Under the pieces are notes generated by a model. It was not told the origin of the DNA and did no database searches. It saw only the letters and a program-made list of their open reading frames with translations. Below are positions 53,001 to 63,839 of a stretch of 64,000 bases of DNA, in pieces (position 1 is the first letter of the stretch; every line of letters starts with the position of its first letter). The position numbers and the translations under genes were made by a program. Source of the DNA: Doryteuthis pealeii (taxonomy: Eukaryota > Mollusca > Cephalopoda > Myopsida > Loliginidae); assembly GCA_023376005.1 (NCBI GenBank), contig CM042151.1, positions 78,626,944 to 78,690,943 on the forward strand, written 5' to 3'.

Positions 53001-54589
53001 GAGTCTCTTCTTATAATATCTATATATGATCAACAGAGACATCCATTTATTCTCACTGTAATTCATATCTGAATTAAAAAAAAATATTAATGTGCTTAAC
53101 TGAACACAACTGATCAAATACTTCACATTCATAAAAAAAAATATTATGAAATTATAACTGGTTTCAATGAACACCAACAGATCAAATACTTTGTATTCAT
53201 AAGGATTAGGGTTAGGCTAATTCAGTAGTTTCTGGTATCTAATGCTATTCATATGTAAAATGTGATTCTAATAATATTATCTCTTGCATGCTATTGTACA
53301 TTAGTATCGATTATATTTATGTAGTAGACAGGACTGCCCATCTAATTCAAAAGAAAAAAAAGTCAATTAATTTCTATTCTAAGAAAATCCCTAATGCAAG
53401 GAATTCTTCCGAATGGAAAGCAAGCAAAATCATTAAAGAAAAAAATTATTTGTTGAATTTTTATAAACAGGGGTCATATAATGTCACTTGTTCATTAATT
53501 TTTCAGTGAAAAATAAACACACACCCCTCCCCCAACAAAAAAAAATAGCAAAGTAAAAGAAATATTTCCATAAATCTGCTTATTAGATAATAGTTATGAA
53601 TAAAAAATGAGCACCTTGCAATAAGGGGGAATCACTGGAAATTCTTCAAAACATCAACAAAAATAAACTAATGAGCTAATTCTAATAAAAATCTTTAGTA
53701 TATGATAGGCACTTCCAGAATGTTGGCTCATTTTCATTTTAAAAACGAATCCAAATGAATTAAATTGATTATTTAAGGTCAAATTTTTGTCTAAGTTAAA
53801 AAGTAGTAACATAATAGGCATCAGTAAAAACAAATGCAAAATAATATTACATATTTAATTTATCTCTAATATATTTTGAAAATTGAATTAACTTACTTCC
53901 CTTACGTTGTAAAAAAAAATGTTATTAAAAGTTTTTTAAAAAAAGTTTCTTCTCAGAAATCAATACCAAAAACATTAATTACACTATGTACAGAAAAATA
54001 AGTAACTTTTTGATATTTTAATCAAATGAAATATTTTTCAAACACACAAACAAATTAAATACTATAAAAAATTCATATGGGTTTTGTTTACTACAGAATT
54101 AAGCAGGAAACTATGGAGGCCCAAATTAATAAAGAAAAAATTACTAAAAATCAGGGAATTATCTGATTTTAATAAAAATTTTAATCAAATTACTGAATTG
54201 TTTCAATCAAATTGATTAAATGGAAATAAATCAAAATATTACTGTTAGAGTAATCCATAGTAATATCTCAAACAATAATTTATCTTGCTCATTAATAGAT
54301 AAATTTCATTTGAAATATGAAATATCCAATTTTAAGTTTTAAATTTCACATTTTTAGATTCTAAGAAGAAATTTTTTATTTAATAACAAGCCTACTTCAT
54401 TTTTATCTAATAATTTTTGCGAGAAACAACTTTATTTATTATCTGATAATTTTTGGAGAAACTCAATCGAAAAGTTAGACCCCCACCCTTTTAGACAGAA
54501 CAAATATCTATGTATAATTTTTCACTGATAATCTAAAAGAAAAATGTTATTTCATATACAACAGGGTAAAAAAAAATATCTATCTATCT
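53001..54589. other. Repeats, no gene
   Basis: Holds the partner of 39885 (53310-53480), a copy of the block at 17795 (about 53735-53820) and one at 54140. A 'tcgattgag'-type block near 54350-54500 is a minus-strand relative of 40865-41150. No coding gene. Confidence 0.45.
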
Positions 54590-55326
54590 ACCTTGGTCAT
54601 CTCTTTATTATCTATTCTTTTTAATGTCTTGTTTTAATTTAAATAAACAAGAATTACGACAAAAAAAGAAGGACCTCCCCCAAATACATTTACTTGTCAA
54701 AATATCTATCTATCTCAGTCTGTGTTCAAATCTAAACAAGAAATATGACAAATTTCTTAAATAAACAAGAATTAACAATTACGATAATAAGAATTACGAC
54801 AAAAAAAAAAAGAAAAATAAGAGGTAATTTATGAGTTTGTTTAATGTTTTTCTTTTGATTGGAAAAAATTTTTTCAAGAAAATATTAATTTTTCTGCAAG
54901 TTTCATTGTGTTAAATATAGGGGGGGGGATAAATTTCACGGGGTAAAATAGGTGGTACCTATTGTTTATCTATCTATCTCAGTTCTATTCAAAACTGTCC
55001 ATCTTCTATCTATCTATTAAATACTAACATTTTCTTTTATTACATAAATTGCGATGAATAAACAAAAATATGACAAATTATGATAAATAAACCAGAATTA
55101 CAACAAATCACTATAATTAACCAGAATTACGACAAATTTCTATAAATAAACAAGAATTAAGACAAAATGAACCCCCCCTTCTAAAATACATTTAACGCCC
55201 TAAGTTGGTTGTTTTCTTTCAAGTAGCACCGCCGAGACGACATAGCTGGGGTCGTTATTTTAAAATTCACCGGGCAGCAATTTTGGAGGCAGGGGACCGG
55301 GACGCACTTCCTCATAAATTACCCCA
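54590..55326. mobile_element. Long-TIR MITE, family M1 (copy 2, one end lost)
   Basis: Inverted relative to copy 1. The right end has 'ccctaagttggttgttttct', 'gacgacatagctggggtcg' and 'gggacgcacttcctcataaa' ending 'ttacc'. The interior has tandem 'aataaacaagaattacgaca' units and 'atctatctatc' blocks. The opposite terminal repeat is missing. Confidence 0.75.
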
Positions 55327-56237
55327 AAAAAATTTTTTAAGAAATTAATTTTTAAGAGATTTTCAATCTTTGTGCTTAAATATTTTATTTTCTGCGTGAA
55401 ATAAATTAAATATTCCTTTTTTTCTGCGTCAAAAAAATATGAATTTTAGAAATTCAGGTGAACTAAAAGTTGGTCTGATCTGAGCTCGATTAATATTTTA
55501 AAAGAATTTGTAATTTTTATTGTGAATAGTAATGTGTGATTCTTAGAATATACGGAAGAGCAAAACTGACATATTTGTTTTGTTTATACAAAGAGACGAG
55601 ACGCTTCTCAGTAACCAAAGTTTGTTTTGCTTAGCCGTAAAAAAAAATATTTTATTTTAACTTTATTGACCAATTTAGAATAAAAAGTATATATTGATAA
55701 TTTTACAGTTTTTCTCTTAGAAAAATATTCAAACTTCATTTTATTTTTGATTTTCAAAATTAATACTAAAACCGAAGACATTCTTTTAGACGTCAATTTC
55801 ACTGTGAAATTTTAATATTAAATTTTTCAAGTTTTTATTATTTTAATAGTAAATTTTAATATTAAAGTTTTCAAAGATTTTATTCATTTTAATAGTAAAT
55901 TTTGGCTAAAAAAGTATGACCGTTACATCCATCCGTACATAGACGCATAACCGTAAGAGGGTAATAATATGTATTTTTTTCTGTCTAAATTGTGATCTGA
56001 AAATTACCCTTTTCACATGTAATTCGGATAGGTTTGTTTATTTTTTAAGATAACGATTGCATATTTTTCCAATCGGATAATTGATCTTTGAATTAACCTA
56101 TTTTTCTTTGTAACAACATGTACGATCTTTAATTGTTTTTACGAGAATTTTTGATAAACAAAGTTCGGAAATATTTATTTCCATTTTATTCAAGATGGCC
56201 TAAACTGATCAATTGGTGGTGCCTACTGTTATATTAG
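55327..56237. other. No gene seen
   Basis: Very AT-rich. About 55850-55910 repeats 'attttaatagtaaatttt'. A region near 56040-56220 resembles 59520-59710 ('taattgatctt', 'taactgatca' region). Confidence 0.4.
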
Positions 56238-57240
56238 AAAATAAGTACCGAAAATCGAAAAAATAAAATGTAAAAAAAATAATGAATAATCAATTTTTTT
56301 TTTTTTTTTTACTCATTTCGATAATTATTTAATTGCTATATTTTATAAAAGAAAAATATATACCTCGATGTTTTTTTGCTTTAAAAAGGGGAGGGGTACA
56401 TTTTCAATCGAGTTTTCTTTGAAAAACATATAGTTTTTTCGAAAAAATAGGTTTGCATTAAGTAGATATTTTATTTTAGAATCTAAAAATATAACATTTT
56501 AAACTTAAATCAGCATTTTCATATTAAATAAATTTATATATTAATTTTCATAGCAAAAAATACTAAATTAAAGTTTTGAAATAAATAACTGATGCATTAT
56601 AAAATTCATTAATTGTTAAATCAATACTGAAAAATTTCATTAAAATTGGATAATTACCTGATTTTTGGTAAAAAAATTTTGCAATCGTGAATGTTACAGT
56701 AAAATTGTAAACAAGCAATTAAAACCATCGAAAAAGAGACAGAATGGCGGATTGCGTCGAAATTGACTAAAACAAATCCCTTTAAATGTATTAAAAATAA
56801 CTGCATATGTAATGATAATTTTTCTTTTTTAATGATGGTCATTATGTTACTACTTATCGATTTAGACAAAGTTTGACCTTAAATAATAGATTAATTATTT
56901 TAATTCGCTTTTAAAACTTCGTAGTAAGCTCGATTTTTTTTGCTCAGTCCCTAGTTCTTTTCCTTTTTCAATGCAACATTATGAATGAAGAGCAGAAGGA
57001 GAATTTATCATTCACATGAAAATAAAGAGAACTTACTTACTTTTTCATAACTTTCGTTTGTGCTATCTTCTTTAGAAACAATACGACATTTAAAGAAAAA
57101 GAATAAATAATACAATTTTAAATAATGTAAATCAGAAATTTGTTAGATTTTCTTCCAAAGTAGCAACGGTTTTAAGACAAGAAAACAAACGCACGAGTGA
57201 TATCAAGGGAGTAATTAGCAGAAACATTACTAAATAAACG
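56238..57240. repeat. Repeat blocks shared with 40-41 kb
   Basis: 56238-56510 matches 40865-41150, and 56985-57240 matches 40230-40510. A minus-strand copy of the CAAAAATCAGGGAATTATC repeat lies at about 56585-56670. Confidence 0.6.
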
Positions 57241-57444
57241 GAATCCCATAATTTTCAGAATTTTGAGGAAAAAATGTTTTTTAAAAGACACATCATTTTT
57301 ATTGCTTTCAAAAAATTTTTTTCAAAATAAATGTAAGTACTGAATGCCTCATCTTGAGCTCTTTTTAAGTCAACGTTGGATGAATTGGGAAAGAAAATAA
57401 ATATTGAGTGGAAATAAGATAAATGTTTTAAATATAGTTATTTA

Positions 57445-57555
57445 CTAAGCTTAGCTTAGATGTGGCCAAGGCCAGAAGCATGGGCCCCAATGAGAATCGA
57501 ACTCAATAACAATGGTCTGCGAATCTAGCTTGCTAACCACTACACCACGTGCTGG
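57445..57555 (-). repeat. tRNA-related repeat, family S3, minus strand
   Basis: On the minus strand: GTGGTGTAGTGGTTAGCAAG (A box region), 'tgagttcgattctcattggg' (B box), then 'ttctggccttggccaca' and 'ctaagctaagcttag'. It runs into a short S1-like piece ('ggtatcaaactaggaaac') that ends at the assembly gap. Confidence 0.75.
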
Positions 57556-57572
57556 TATCAAACTAGGAAACA

Positions 57573-57582
57573 NNNNNNNNNN
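57573..57582. other. Assembly gap (10 N)
   Basis: Ten unknown bases. Sequence on the left is repeat DNA. The right side (57583-57720) is unusually GC-rich. Confidence 1.
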
Positions 57583-57735
57583 CGCTGCATCGCTATGGAC
57601 TCGTGTTGGCGCCAACATCCGCGGCACCTGAATTTGCACCTCGCGTCCGTCCCAGTGTCTAAATTTGCATTTGCTTTTGCATGCGGAAGCGCGGGTTCGA
57701 TCCCGGGCAGCAAGACAAAGTCGCCCTCTTTTTTC
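57583..57735 (-). repeat. GC-rich tRNA-like or repeat fragment right of the gap
   Basis: Contains GCGCGGGTTCGATCCCGGGC, a B-box-like 11-mer with a strong palindromic stem, and repeated 'gcatttgc' phrases. It differs in composition from everything around it. The minus open frame here is broken by the gap. Confidence 0.4.
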
Positions 57736-57849
57736 GTTCTCCGTCACAGCTTTATAATCCGGAATATTAAGCAAACAGCAGTCTGCCTGTGGCCATATAG
57801 AAGCACGCTTAGTAAATAAATAGACAATAGCGATCTTCAAACAGTGTGG

Positions 57850-58431
57850 AACAAAATTTCAAAAGGGGACGAGAGGAATCAACAACCGCATCAAGTGATG
57901 ACTATATCATCGCCAGTAAATCTGGACTATTTGATGTGGGTACACCTCTGCCACCCACTTCAAATAATCTTTTATTTACTTGAAAAATCATCGCAGTAAA
58001 TCTGAATCCATCTCATCTTTTTCAAATACAGAACTTACCAAAGTTTACGCTTTGGATAAATCTAGTAAAGTGTTCGAAGCTTTATTTATTATAATCACTT
58101 GGAACAAACTGCCCAAAAATTAATCTTTTCGATGCCCCCTGCTCATATTTTATACATTCGTTCAACCTTTAGTGTTTATCGTTATAATCCATAATTTCTA
58201 TTCCTTAAGTGATTGCTTTAGTAATTAAAAGTCGATAACTTTGTTATTAGAGTTTAATTGGTTGGTATGTAGTTACATTTTTGGTTATATTGAAAACTTT
58301 CCCGATTAAATCTAGTGTTTTTTTGGTTTTTTTTTCTTTCTTTCTATTGCAATTATTAAGGGTTGACTTGAATATCAACTTTTGAATTAACGTATAAGGA
58401 AAATATAGTGAATAAAAAACATGCCTGTTGT
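57850..58431. other. No gene recognised
   Basis: AT-rich. A minus open frame of 63 codons (58247-58438) has no motif. Confidence 0.35.
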
Positions 58432-58440
58432 AAACCATCG

Positions 58441-58652
58441 GACCATATTACCTTAAAGGCCCCCCCCTTCGATTTCGTTTCATTAGGTCATTTTTTTTTC
58501 ATTACACCGTCAATATCCGGTTATTTGTTAGGGGGGTAGTTTTTTAAAAAATTTAAAATCTAAAAATCGTCTGTTTAAAACAACGGATATTGACGGTGTA
58601 AATAAAAAACATGTTCTTTCTTAATCGAGAGATAAAAAGGTCATATGGTTCC
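58441..58652. mobile_element. Foldback element, family F1 (copy 3), 9-bp target duplication
   Basis: Flanked by AAACCATCG on both sides (58432-58440 and 58653-58661). Arms share 'gaccatatta', 'acaccgtcaatatccgg' and 'ttgttagggg' with the other F1 copies. The telomere-like apex is reduced to 'ttaggggggtag'. Long TIRs and 8-9-bp duplications point to Mutator-like or hAT-like mobilisation. Confidence 0.88.
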
Positions 58653-58850
58653 AAACCATCGTTACAACTTTGTGGACTCCAACGACCCTGCACAAATCCA
58701 TGTTGGAAGGCAATTGGGGGCTTTGCAAGTAAAAATCCCGCGTCCATGAAACAAACGAGACACTTCTCAGCATTTAGCTTCAGGAGTTCCTCTGGAGCCG
58801 TACTATTCAAGAAAATATCTTCGGTATATCTTGTATTATTGGATATGCCA
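58653..58850 (-). other. Coding-like segment, family unknown
   Basis: A minus frame free of stops reads FLNSTAPEELLKLNAEKCLV, CFMDAGFLLAKPPIAFQHGF, VQGRWSPQSCNDGL. Its composition is balanced and unlike the AT-rich surroundings. The plus strand is also open here (82 codons from 58611), so strand is uncertain. I see no strong acceptor. The F1 element at 58441 was inserted at its left edge; reading across the empty site keeps the minus frame open. I do not recognise the protein. Confidence 0.3.
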
Positions 58851-59884
58851 TTATTATGATGCTTAATTTTTATGTATTTCAATTTCAATGTTAATAAACA
58901 CACTTAAATACGTTTAGATTATTATCATTTTAGTACCACCAATTATTTTCCTCCCTGTGAATATTTAATACAATGAAAACTTGCATAAAGGTTGATATTA
59001 TCTTCAAAATTATTTGTCCATTCGAAAGAAGAAACATTAAACAAACTCATGATTTCTTTAATTTTTTTCAGCTACGGATTATGAACGAAAAACAATGTTT
59101 TACATTTCGCACTGTTAAATCAATTGAAATTTACATAGCCAAAAACAAGTTATGACTAGAGGCTTTTATTAAAATTCTATTGAAAAATGGTCCTAATTTT
59201 CACCAGAAATTTCCATAATTACTTACCTTTTTAATGTCAATATGTCTGAAATAACTTTTTCCTAAAATATATTAGGGAAATGTTTTTACAAGGTTTATTT
59301 TATGAAATTTGAAAAAATGAACCCACAAAAACGATTTTACTTTTTCTATAAAGATAAGAGTCTGAATAATCATATCAGAAGATTTTCATAAGTTTCGATT
59401 CGAGAGCCTTTTTCGTAAAAGAACCATGAATACAGAATTCTGCTAAAAAAATATCAATAAAGAAAATTGACCCTGTTGTAAAAAAAAAACAAAAAAACAG
59501 ACTGTTTTACTTATTTTTCAAGATAATGGTAGTAATTTTTCCCAAGTGGATAATTGATCTTGAAATAACCGTTTTTCTTTGTTAACAACTCTTCATTGTT
59601 CGTTGTTTCTTTTTGCGAGATTTAAAAAATAAGTTTGAAAATATTTTACGTTTCTTCCTTCAATATGTCCTAAACTGATCACATGACATATTTTGGTGGT
59701 ACCTATTACTTACTTATGATTCTAAAGATATTTTAAAAATTGAACACAAAATTAAAAATATATAAGTTCAATACTACTCGACTTTTGACTCTATTTTTAA
59801 AAAAAAATTCTTGTTTTTGCTAGAGAAATTCCCCCACCCTCTCAATTTCAGTCTGAAAAGAAAAACAGCTTTGATTAGAATTGC
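58851..59884. other. No gene recognised
   Basis: AT-rich; no motif. Confidence 0.4.
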
Positions 59885-59959
59885 TGTTTTTTTTCAACAG
59901 CAATATATTTGATTACTAACATTGCTGTTAGTAATCAAAATATATTGCTTGTGAAAAAA
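59885..59959. repeat. Palindrome with arms of about 33 bp
   Basis: 'ttttttcaacagcaatatat' plus 'ttgattactaaca' pairs with 'tgttagtaatcaaaatatat' plus 'tgcttgtgaaaaaa'. Confidence 0.9.
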
Positions 59960-60563
59960 AAAAAAGAATTAAATTTAAAATCTACTTAAAAATGAGGTAA
60001 TTGCCAATAAAGATAAATTTAATAGAAATAGGGTTTAAATATTACTTAACTGAACTGTAAAAACAAATTGTATTTTTGTTCTAAAAACAAAACAATGAAA
60101 GATCCAGGTTGTACTATCTGGTTAATAATCCTATATTTTAGCAATGAAATTCTCAAAATTGTTTTTAATTTGAAAACGAAAGATAAAGTATGCTATATTT
60201 TCATGGGTTATTGTGATAATAATAAATTTTTAAAAAAGGGATTACAGAATTATAGTGCCACATCTGAACCACAATGAGTCCCACTAAAAATAGATTAAAA
60301 AAATATTTTTTGTGACTAATGCCTTCAGAAGACAAACCTCTACTCAGGGCAATTTTATTGCATACTGAGCGTTTTCATGGACCAAATCGATAAATGTTGT
60401 ATACGCCTTTCTACTTCTTTACTTCACTTGCCTTCTATATCTTGGACATCTTTCTTTCTGCTCCGCTTTGGTTCTTCTTCTAACATCTTGCGTCTGGAGT
60501 TGTCGTGGGACTTTGGCTGGTTTTTCTGTTAGGGATTTCTCTTTATCAGAAGCCCTGTGTCAT
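59960..60563. other. No gene recognised
   Basis: AT-rich up to about 60340, then a less AT-rich C/T-rich stretch that adjoins an LTR-like block. Confidence 0.35.
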
Positions 60564-60891
60564 TGTTAGTTTTTAGGTAATAAACACAAGACTTCGATTT
60601 ACGTTGATGTTACTTTATTCCCAAATCCCCAACCCAGACATCTGCCGCAGTGAGACTTAATCTTACAAGCTCGGCTCTCTAACTTCTGAACCTGACTGAG
60701 TTACTTAGTATCCTTTTAAACCGGGAAGGACAGGGTTTTCTATGCCTTCCGGTTTCTTACGATTTACCCGGAAGGCAAGGTGAGTTGAGGTCAAGTACCG
60801 TCACTCACCCTCAAGGCATCAGCTGCACTAATCGCCATTATGATCTCTACACTATTGACATAGATATTAGGTGACTAATAATTATGTAACA
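60564..60891 (-). mobile_element. LTR-like block, minus strand
   Basis: Left edge TGTTAGTTTTTAGG, 'taataaacacaagacttcg', right edge 'taattatgtaaca'. The edges match the block at 43591-43921. The interior is GC-richer, with an inverted pair 'ccgggaaggacagggt' and 'gccttccggtttctt'. A target duplication is not clear. Confidence 0.45.
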
Positions 60892-60989
60892 ATTTTGATG
60901 TCCTGAAGTTTGACTTGGAATACACATTCTACCCTAAAATCAGGGTAAATACCCACCCAACTAAAAAAACCCAAAAAGGCTGTCTTGGG

Positions 60990-61165
60990 TATGACAGTTA
61001 AATTGCATTCGATGGTTGAGGGAGGTTCCAGTTCTGGAGTTCTGGGGAGTGTGGAGTTACTGTTTCATGGCATTACATCAGGTACTTTCTTAAACAAAGG
61101 GGTAGTAACTGTTAGTTGTTCCCATCCATTAGTCAAAATAGATTGTTTTAAAAATGTTTTGTAAT
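60990..61165 (-). repeat. Family R fragment, minus strand
   Basis: 'gatggttgagggaggttcca', 'gttctggagttctggggagt', then 'gtaactgttagttgttccca', i.e. a decayed version of the middle of family R. Confidence 0.55.
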
Positions 61166-61289
61166 CAATTGTACTGTAAAAAAAATAAATAAAATTAAAG
61201 AATTTAGAAATCATCAACAATCAACTAATTATGGGCGTTTTAAATTAAAAGGGTCTGGTTTAGCTCAGTGGTAGGAGCACCCACCTTAG

Positions 61290-61455
61290 GAAAAAAATAA
61301 AAATTAAAAATAATAAAAAATAAAAATAAATTAAATAAATTAAAATTAAATGTTTTAAATAAATAAAAATAAAAATAATTTTTTTAAATTAAAAGATAGA
61401 TTTTAAAAAATAATAAAAAATAAATTAAAATATGAATAAATTTTTAAAAAAAGAC
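61290..61455. repeat. AAAAATAAA low-complexity tract
   Basis: Only A and T plus rare G, built on 'aaaaataaa' and 'taaattaaa' units, starting exactly where the left S1 head is cut. Confidence 0.85.
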
Positions 61456-61933
61456 CAACTGCACAAAAAAAGTAAAATACGACATACAATGAATCTTGTT
61501 CCCTAACATTTAGACCTAAAATAACACTAGATGGTTGCATGTTGTTGAAATTCAATCATCAATCATGTAATTTGTAAGTTTTGAAAAAATTATTAGAAAG
61601 TCAATATTTTTAAATCTGTCAAGTAACTAAGTTGGAGCGAAGGGCTTCTGCCAACAAAAATTTGTTCCATTAAAAAAGGATCTCTTCGAATAGGGTCCAT
61701 TCTAGTTCAGATGTGCCAAGAATACCTGAAATATTTTCCACAGAAAAATTTATTCTGCTAAAATATAGTTAATATACATAATACTGGTATGTAGTAGAAT
61801 TATGAAAAACATGTATTTGATGTTTGACAACTCCCAGATGTATGGGATTATAAGTGTAATAATCTGAGTTGTTAATTTACAGTTTTGAGTTCTTCGTGCT
61901 AATTACATAAGTTTTGATTAAAAAGTAAAATTG

Positions 61934-62173
61934 GCAGAGTTGCCTCAAGCCGGGACAATTAGAAAATCTATCTCTTTTTGCTAGCGCTAGACAGGAGGAT
62001 TCTTTTTGCTGAAGAATGGTGGCCACACCTACAGTCAGCTCCCCACTTTATTCAACATATTGAGATTACCTAATCTGTGCTATGCATGGGCTGAGTTGGC
62101 GGGGGAACTGTATTGAACTAGGAACCTTGTGATTTCCTTGGTGGGTGCTCTTACCACTGAGCTAAACCCGACC
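61934..62173 (-). repeat. SINE S1, minus strand, diverged
   Basis: On the minus strand: 'cgggtttagctcagtggtaa' (A box), 'cctagttcaatacagttc' (B box), 'gccaactcagcccatgcata', 'ggggagctgactgtaggtgt'. More diverged than the other S1 copies. Confidence 0.75.
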
Positions 62174-62224
62174 ATTTAATTAAAACCCCATAATTAGTTG
62201 ATTGCTAGGTAGATTTTCTTGCAC

Positions 62225-62400
62225 ATATGACCTAGGCACCCCTTTTGCTTTGCTGATTCATAAGTACATTTTTTCATTTACCACCGTCAACATCCAGTGT
62301 TTGTTAGGGGTTAGTTTTATAATTTAAAAAAACCCTCTAAAAATCGTTCTGTTAATAAACAACTGGATATGCCATTAAACAGTAACCATCCAGCCATGAT
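62225..62400. mobile_element. Foldback element, family F1 (copy 4, truncated right arm)
   Basis: 'atgacctaggcacccc', 'tcatttaccaccgtcaacat', 'ttgttaggggttag', then 'aaaaatcgttctgttaa' and 'aacaactggatatg', after which the right arm stops. Confidence 0.75.
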
Positions 62401-63170
62401 TGCTAAAAATCCCTGCTGTGAATTTCACAAAAAGTTCCCACTCACATAATGCATAAACATTTGTTTTGGAATTCTCTTGCATCCATGCAAACAATTTTAA
62501 TTGTAATGCTGAAAAATTATCACAATTGGAAATGACTGCTTGAAATACAGGGCATCCAAAAGTTTCTTTACCTTTTCACCAGATTATCACTCCCCTGGCG
62601 TTTATTCTGTGGGGTTAGGCTAAAGATATTGTGTATCAACTTTCACTGACCTAAAGCATAAGAGCATGATGTCATCCAACTATTGATGAGACTATACTAC
62701 AATAAGATATGGTAAGAAATCAAGTTGGTCTTAACGTGCTTTGTGCAAACTAATGGTATCCTGTAAAGAGGTGAATTAAGTGAGGGCAATGAACTTCAAT
62801 AATCTACTCCTCATTATATAATTTTTTTTTTTTTTTTTTTTTTTCCCCCTCATATTTGTCTGTTTTTTGCTTAGTAATACATCCATAAAGTTTAAAGAGA
62901 CTTTATGGACAACCTGTACACCTGATGAGGATATTTCCTGCATGCTAAGATGATTTGTATTAAATGAATAGGCAACAATAATTAGTTGTAAAAAATTTTT
63001 TTCATTTATTTTTTTTTAAAAAGATAGGGACCAATCTGGTTCAAGATGTACCTCCTTCTAATATTAAGTTATATGGTCCTTGTAGATTCTTTATTTACTT
63101 AAGTTCATCATATAAGTTATTCAATTTTGGGTTTTCTCATTGACTGCCTTTATTAATTATTTTTTTCCTT
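62401..63170. other. No gene recognised
   Basis: AT-rich with a long T run (about 62822-62844). The last bases before 63180 form a long pyrimidine tract that serves as the possible acceptor for zinc-finger array C. Confidence 0.4.
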
Positions 63171-63205
63171 TTTTTTCAGCTTCATCCTGACTGTATTTGA
63201 AAAAC

Positions 63206-63831
63206 ATGGATAGTAATGAAATGAAAGATGTACACTGTTGAGATTTGTGGATTAAAAGTTCCCCTAACATCCCATCTTGAGATCCATATACGAAGTCAAC
63301 ACAGGAGAGAAAACCCTTTCATTGTGATATGTGTGGAGCTACATTTTCCGCAATTCCAGTTTAAACGGCCACATTGTTAACACAACACTGGAGGAGAAAC
63401 CTTTCATTGTGAAATCTGTGACAGCAAATTCTCTCTTAAATTCACATCTTCAACGGCACATGTTAATACCACACTGAAGAAAAAAGCTTTCCACTGCGAA
63501 TTTTGTTGGTGTTTAGATTTCCCGAAATTCAAGATCTCAAACGGCCACATATTAACGCACCACTGGAGAAAAACACATAATTCTTGTGAATTTTGTGCCG
63601 TTGGATTTTCACAAAAAATTTCGATCTGAAACGACATATGTTACACATACTGGTGAAAAACCTTTTCCACTGTGAAGTTTGTATTGTTAGATCTCTTCAA
63701 AGATCACATCTCAAACAACAATTTGTTTGACACACACTGGAGAGAAACGTTTCCATTGTGAAATTTGTGACCATAGTTCTCCTTAAATTCACATCTCAAA
63801 CGTCATATGCTGACACACACAGGGTAGAAAT
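63206..63831 (+). pseudogene. C2H2 zinc-finger array C, heavily broken
   Basis: A pyrimidine tract and CAG (AG at 63178-63179) precede an ATG at 63206: MDSNEMKDVHC, then after a 1-base gain ICGLKVPLTSHLEIH. About seven fingers can be followed by changing frame: CDMCGATF, CEICDSKF, CEFCW, CEFCAVGF, CEVCIV, CEICD. Linkers such as TGE(K)PFHC are still legible. Frame changes of one base occur about once per finger, often at A or T runs, and several stops are present. The finger type (PFHC, CDICG) differs from the YSC type of genes A and B, so it belongs to another subgroup. It ends at 'acacacagggtag'. Confidence 0.8.
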
Positions 63832-63839
63832 ATTGGTTA

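Larger units (their letters stand above)
61214..62215. repeat. Inverted pair of arms carrying SINE S1 heads
   Basis: Left arm (61214-61291): 'caatcaactaattatggg', 'ggtctggtttagctcagtgg', 'aggagcacccacctt'. Right arm (about 62130-62212): 'ggtgggtgctcttaccactg', 'agctaaacccgacc', 'ccccataattagttgattg'. The arms are complementary over about 75 bp and about 840 bp apart. Confidence 0.85.

Noticed and set aside
62915..62935. A third hammerhead core at CCTGATGAGGATATTTCC
   Set aside because: CTGATGA is present, but no GAAA follows a helix II and no helix III is visible.
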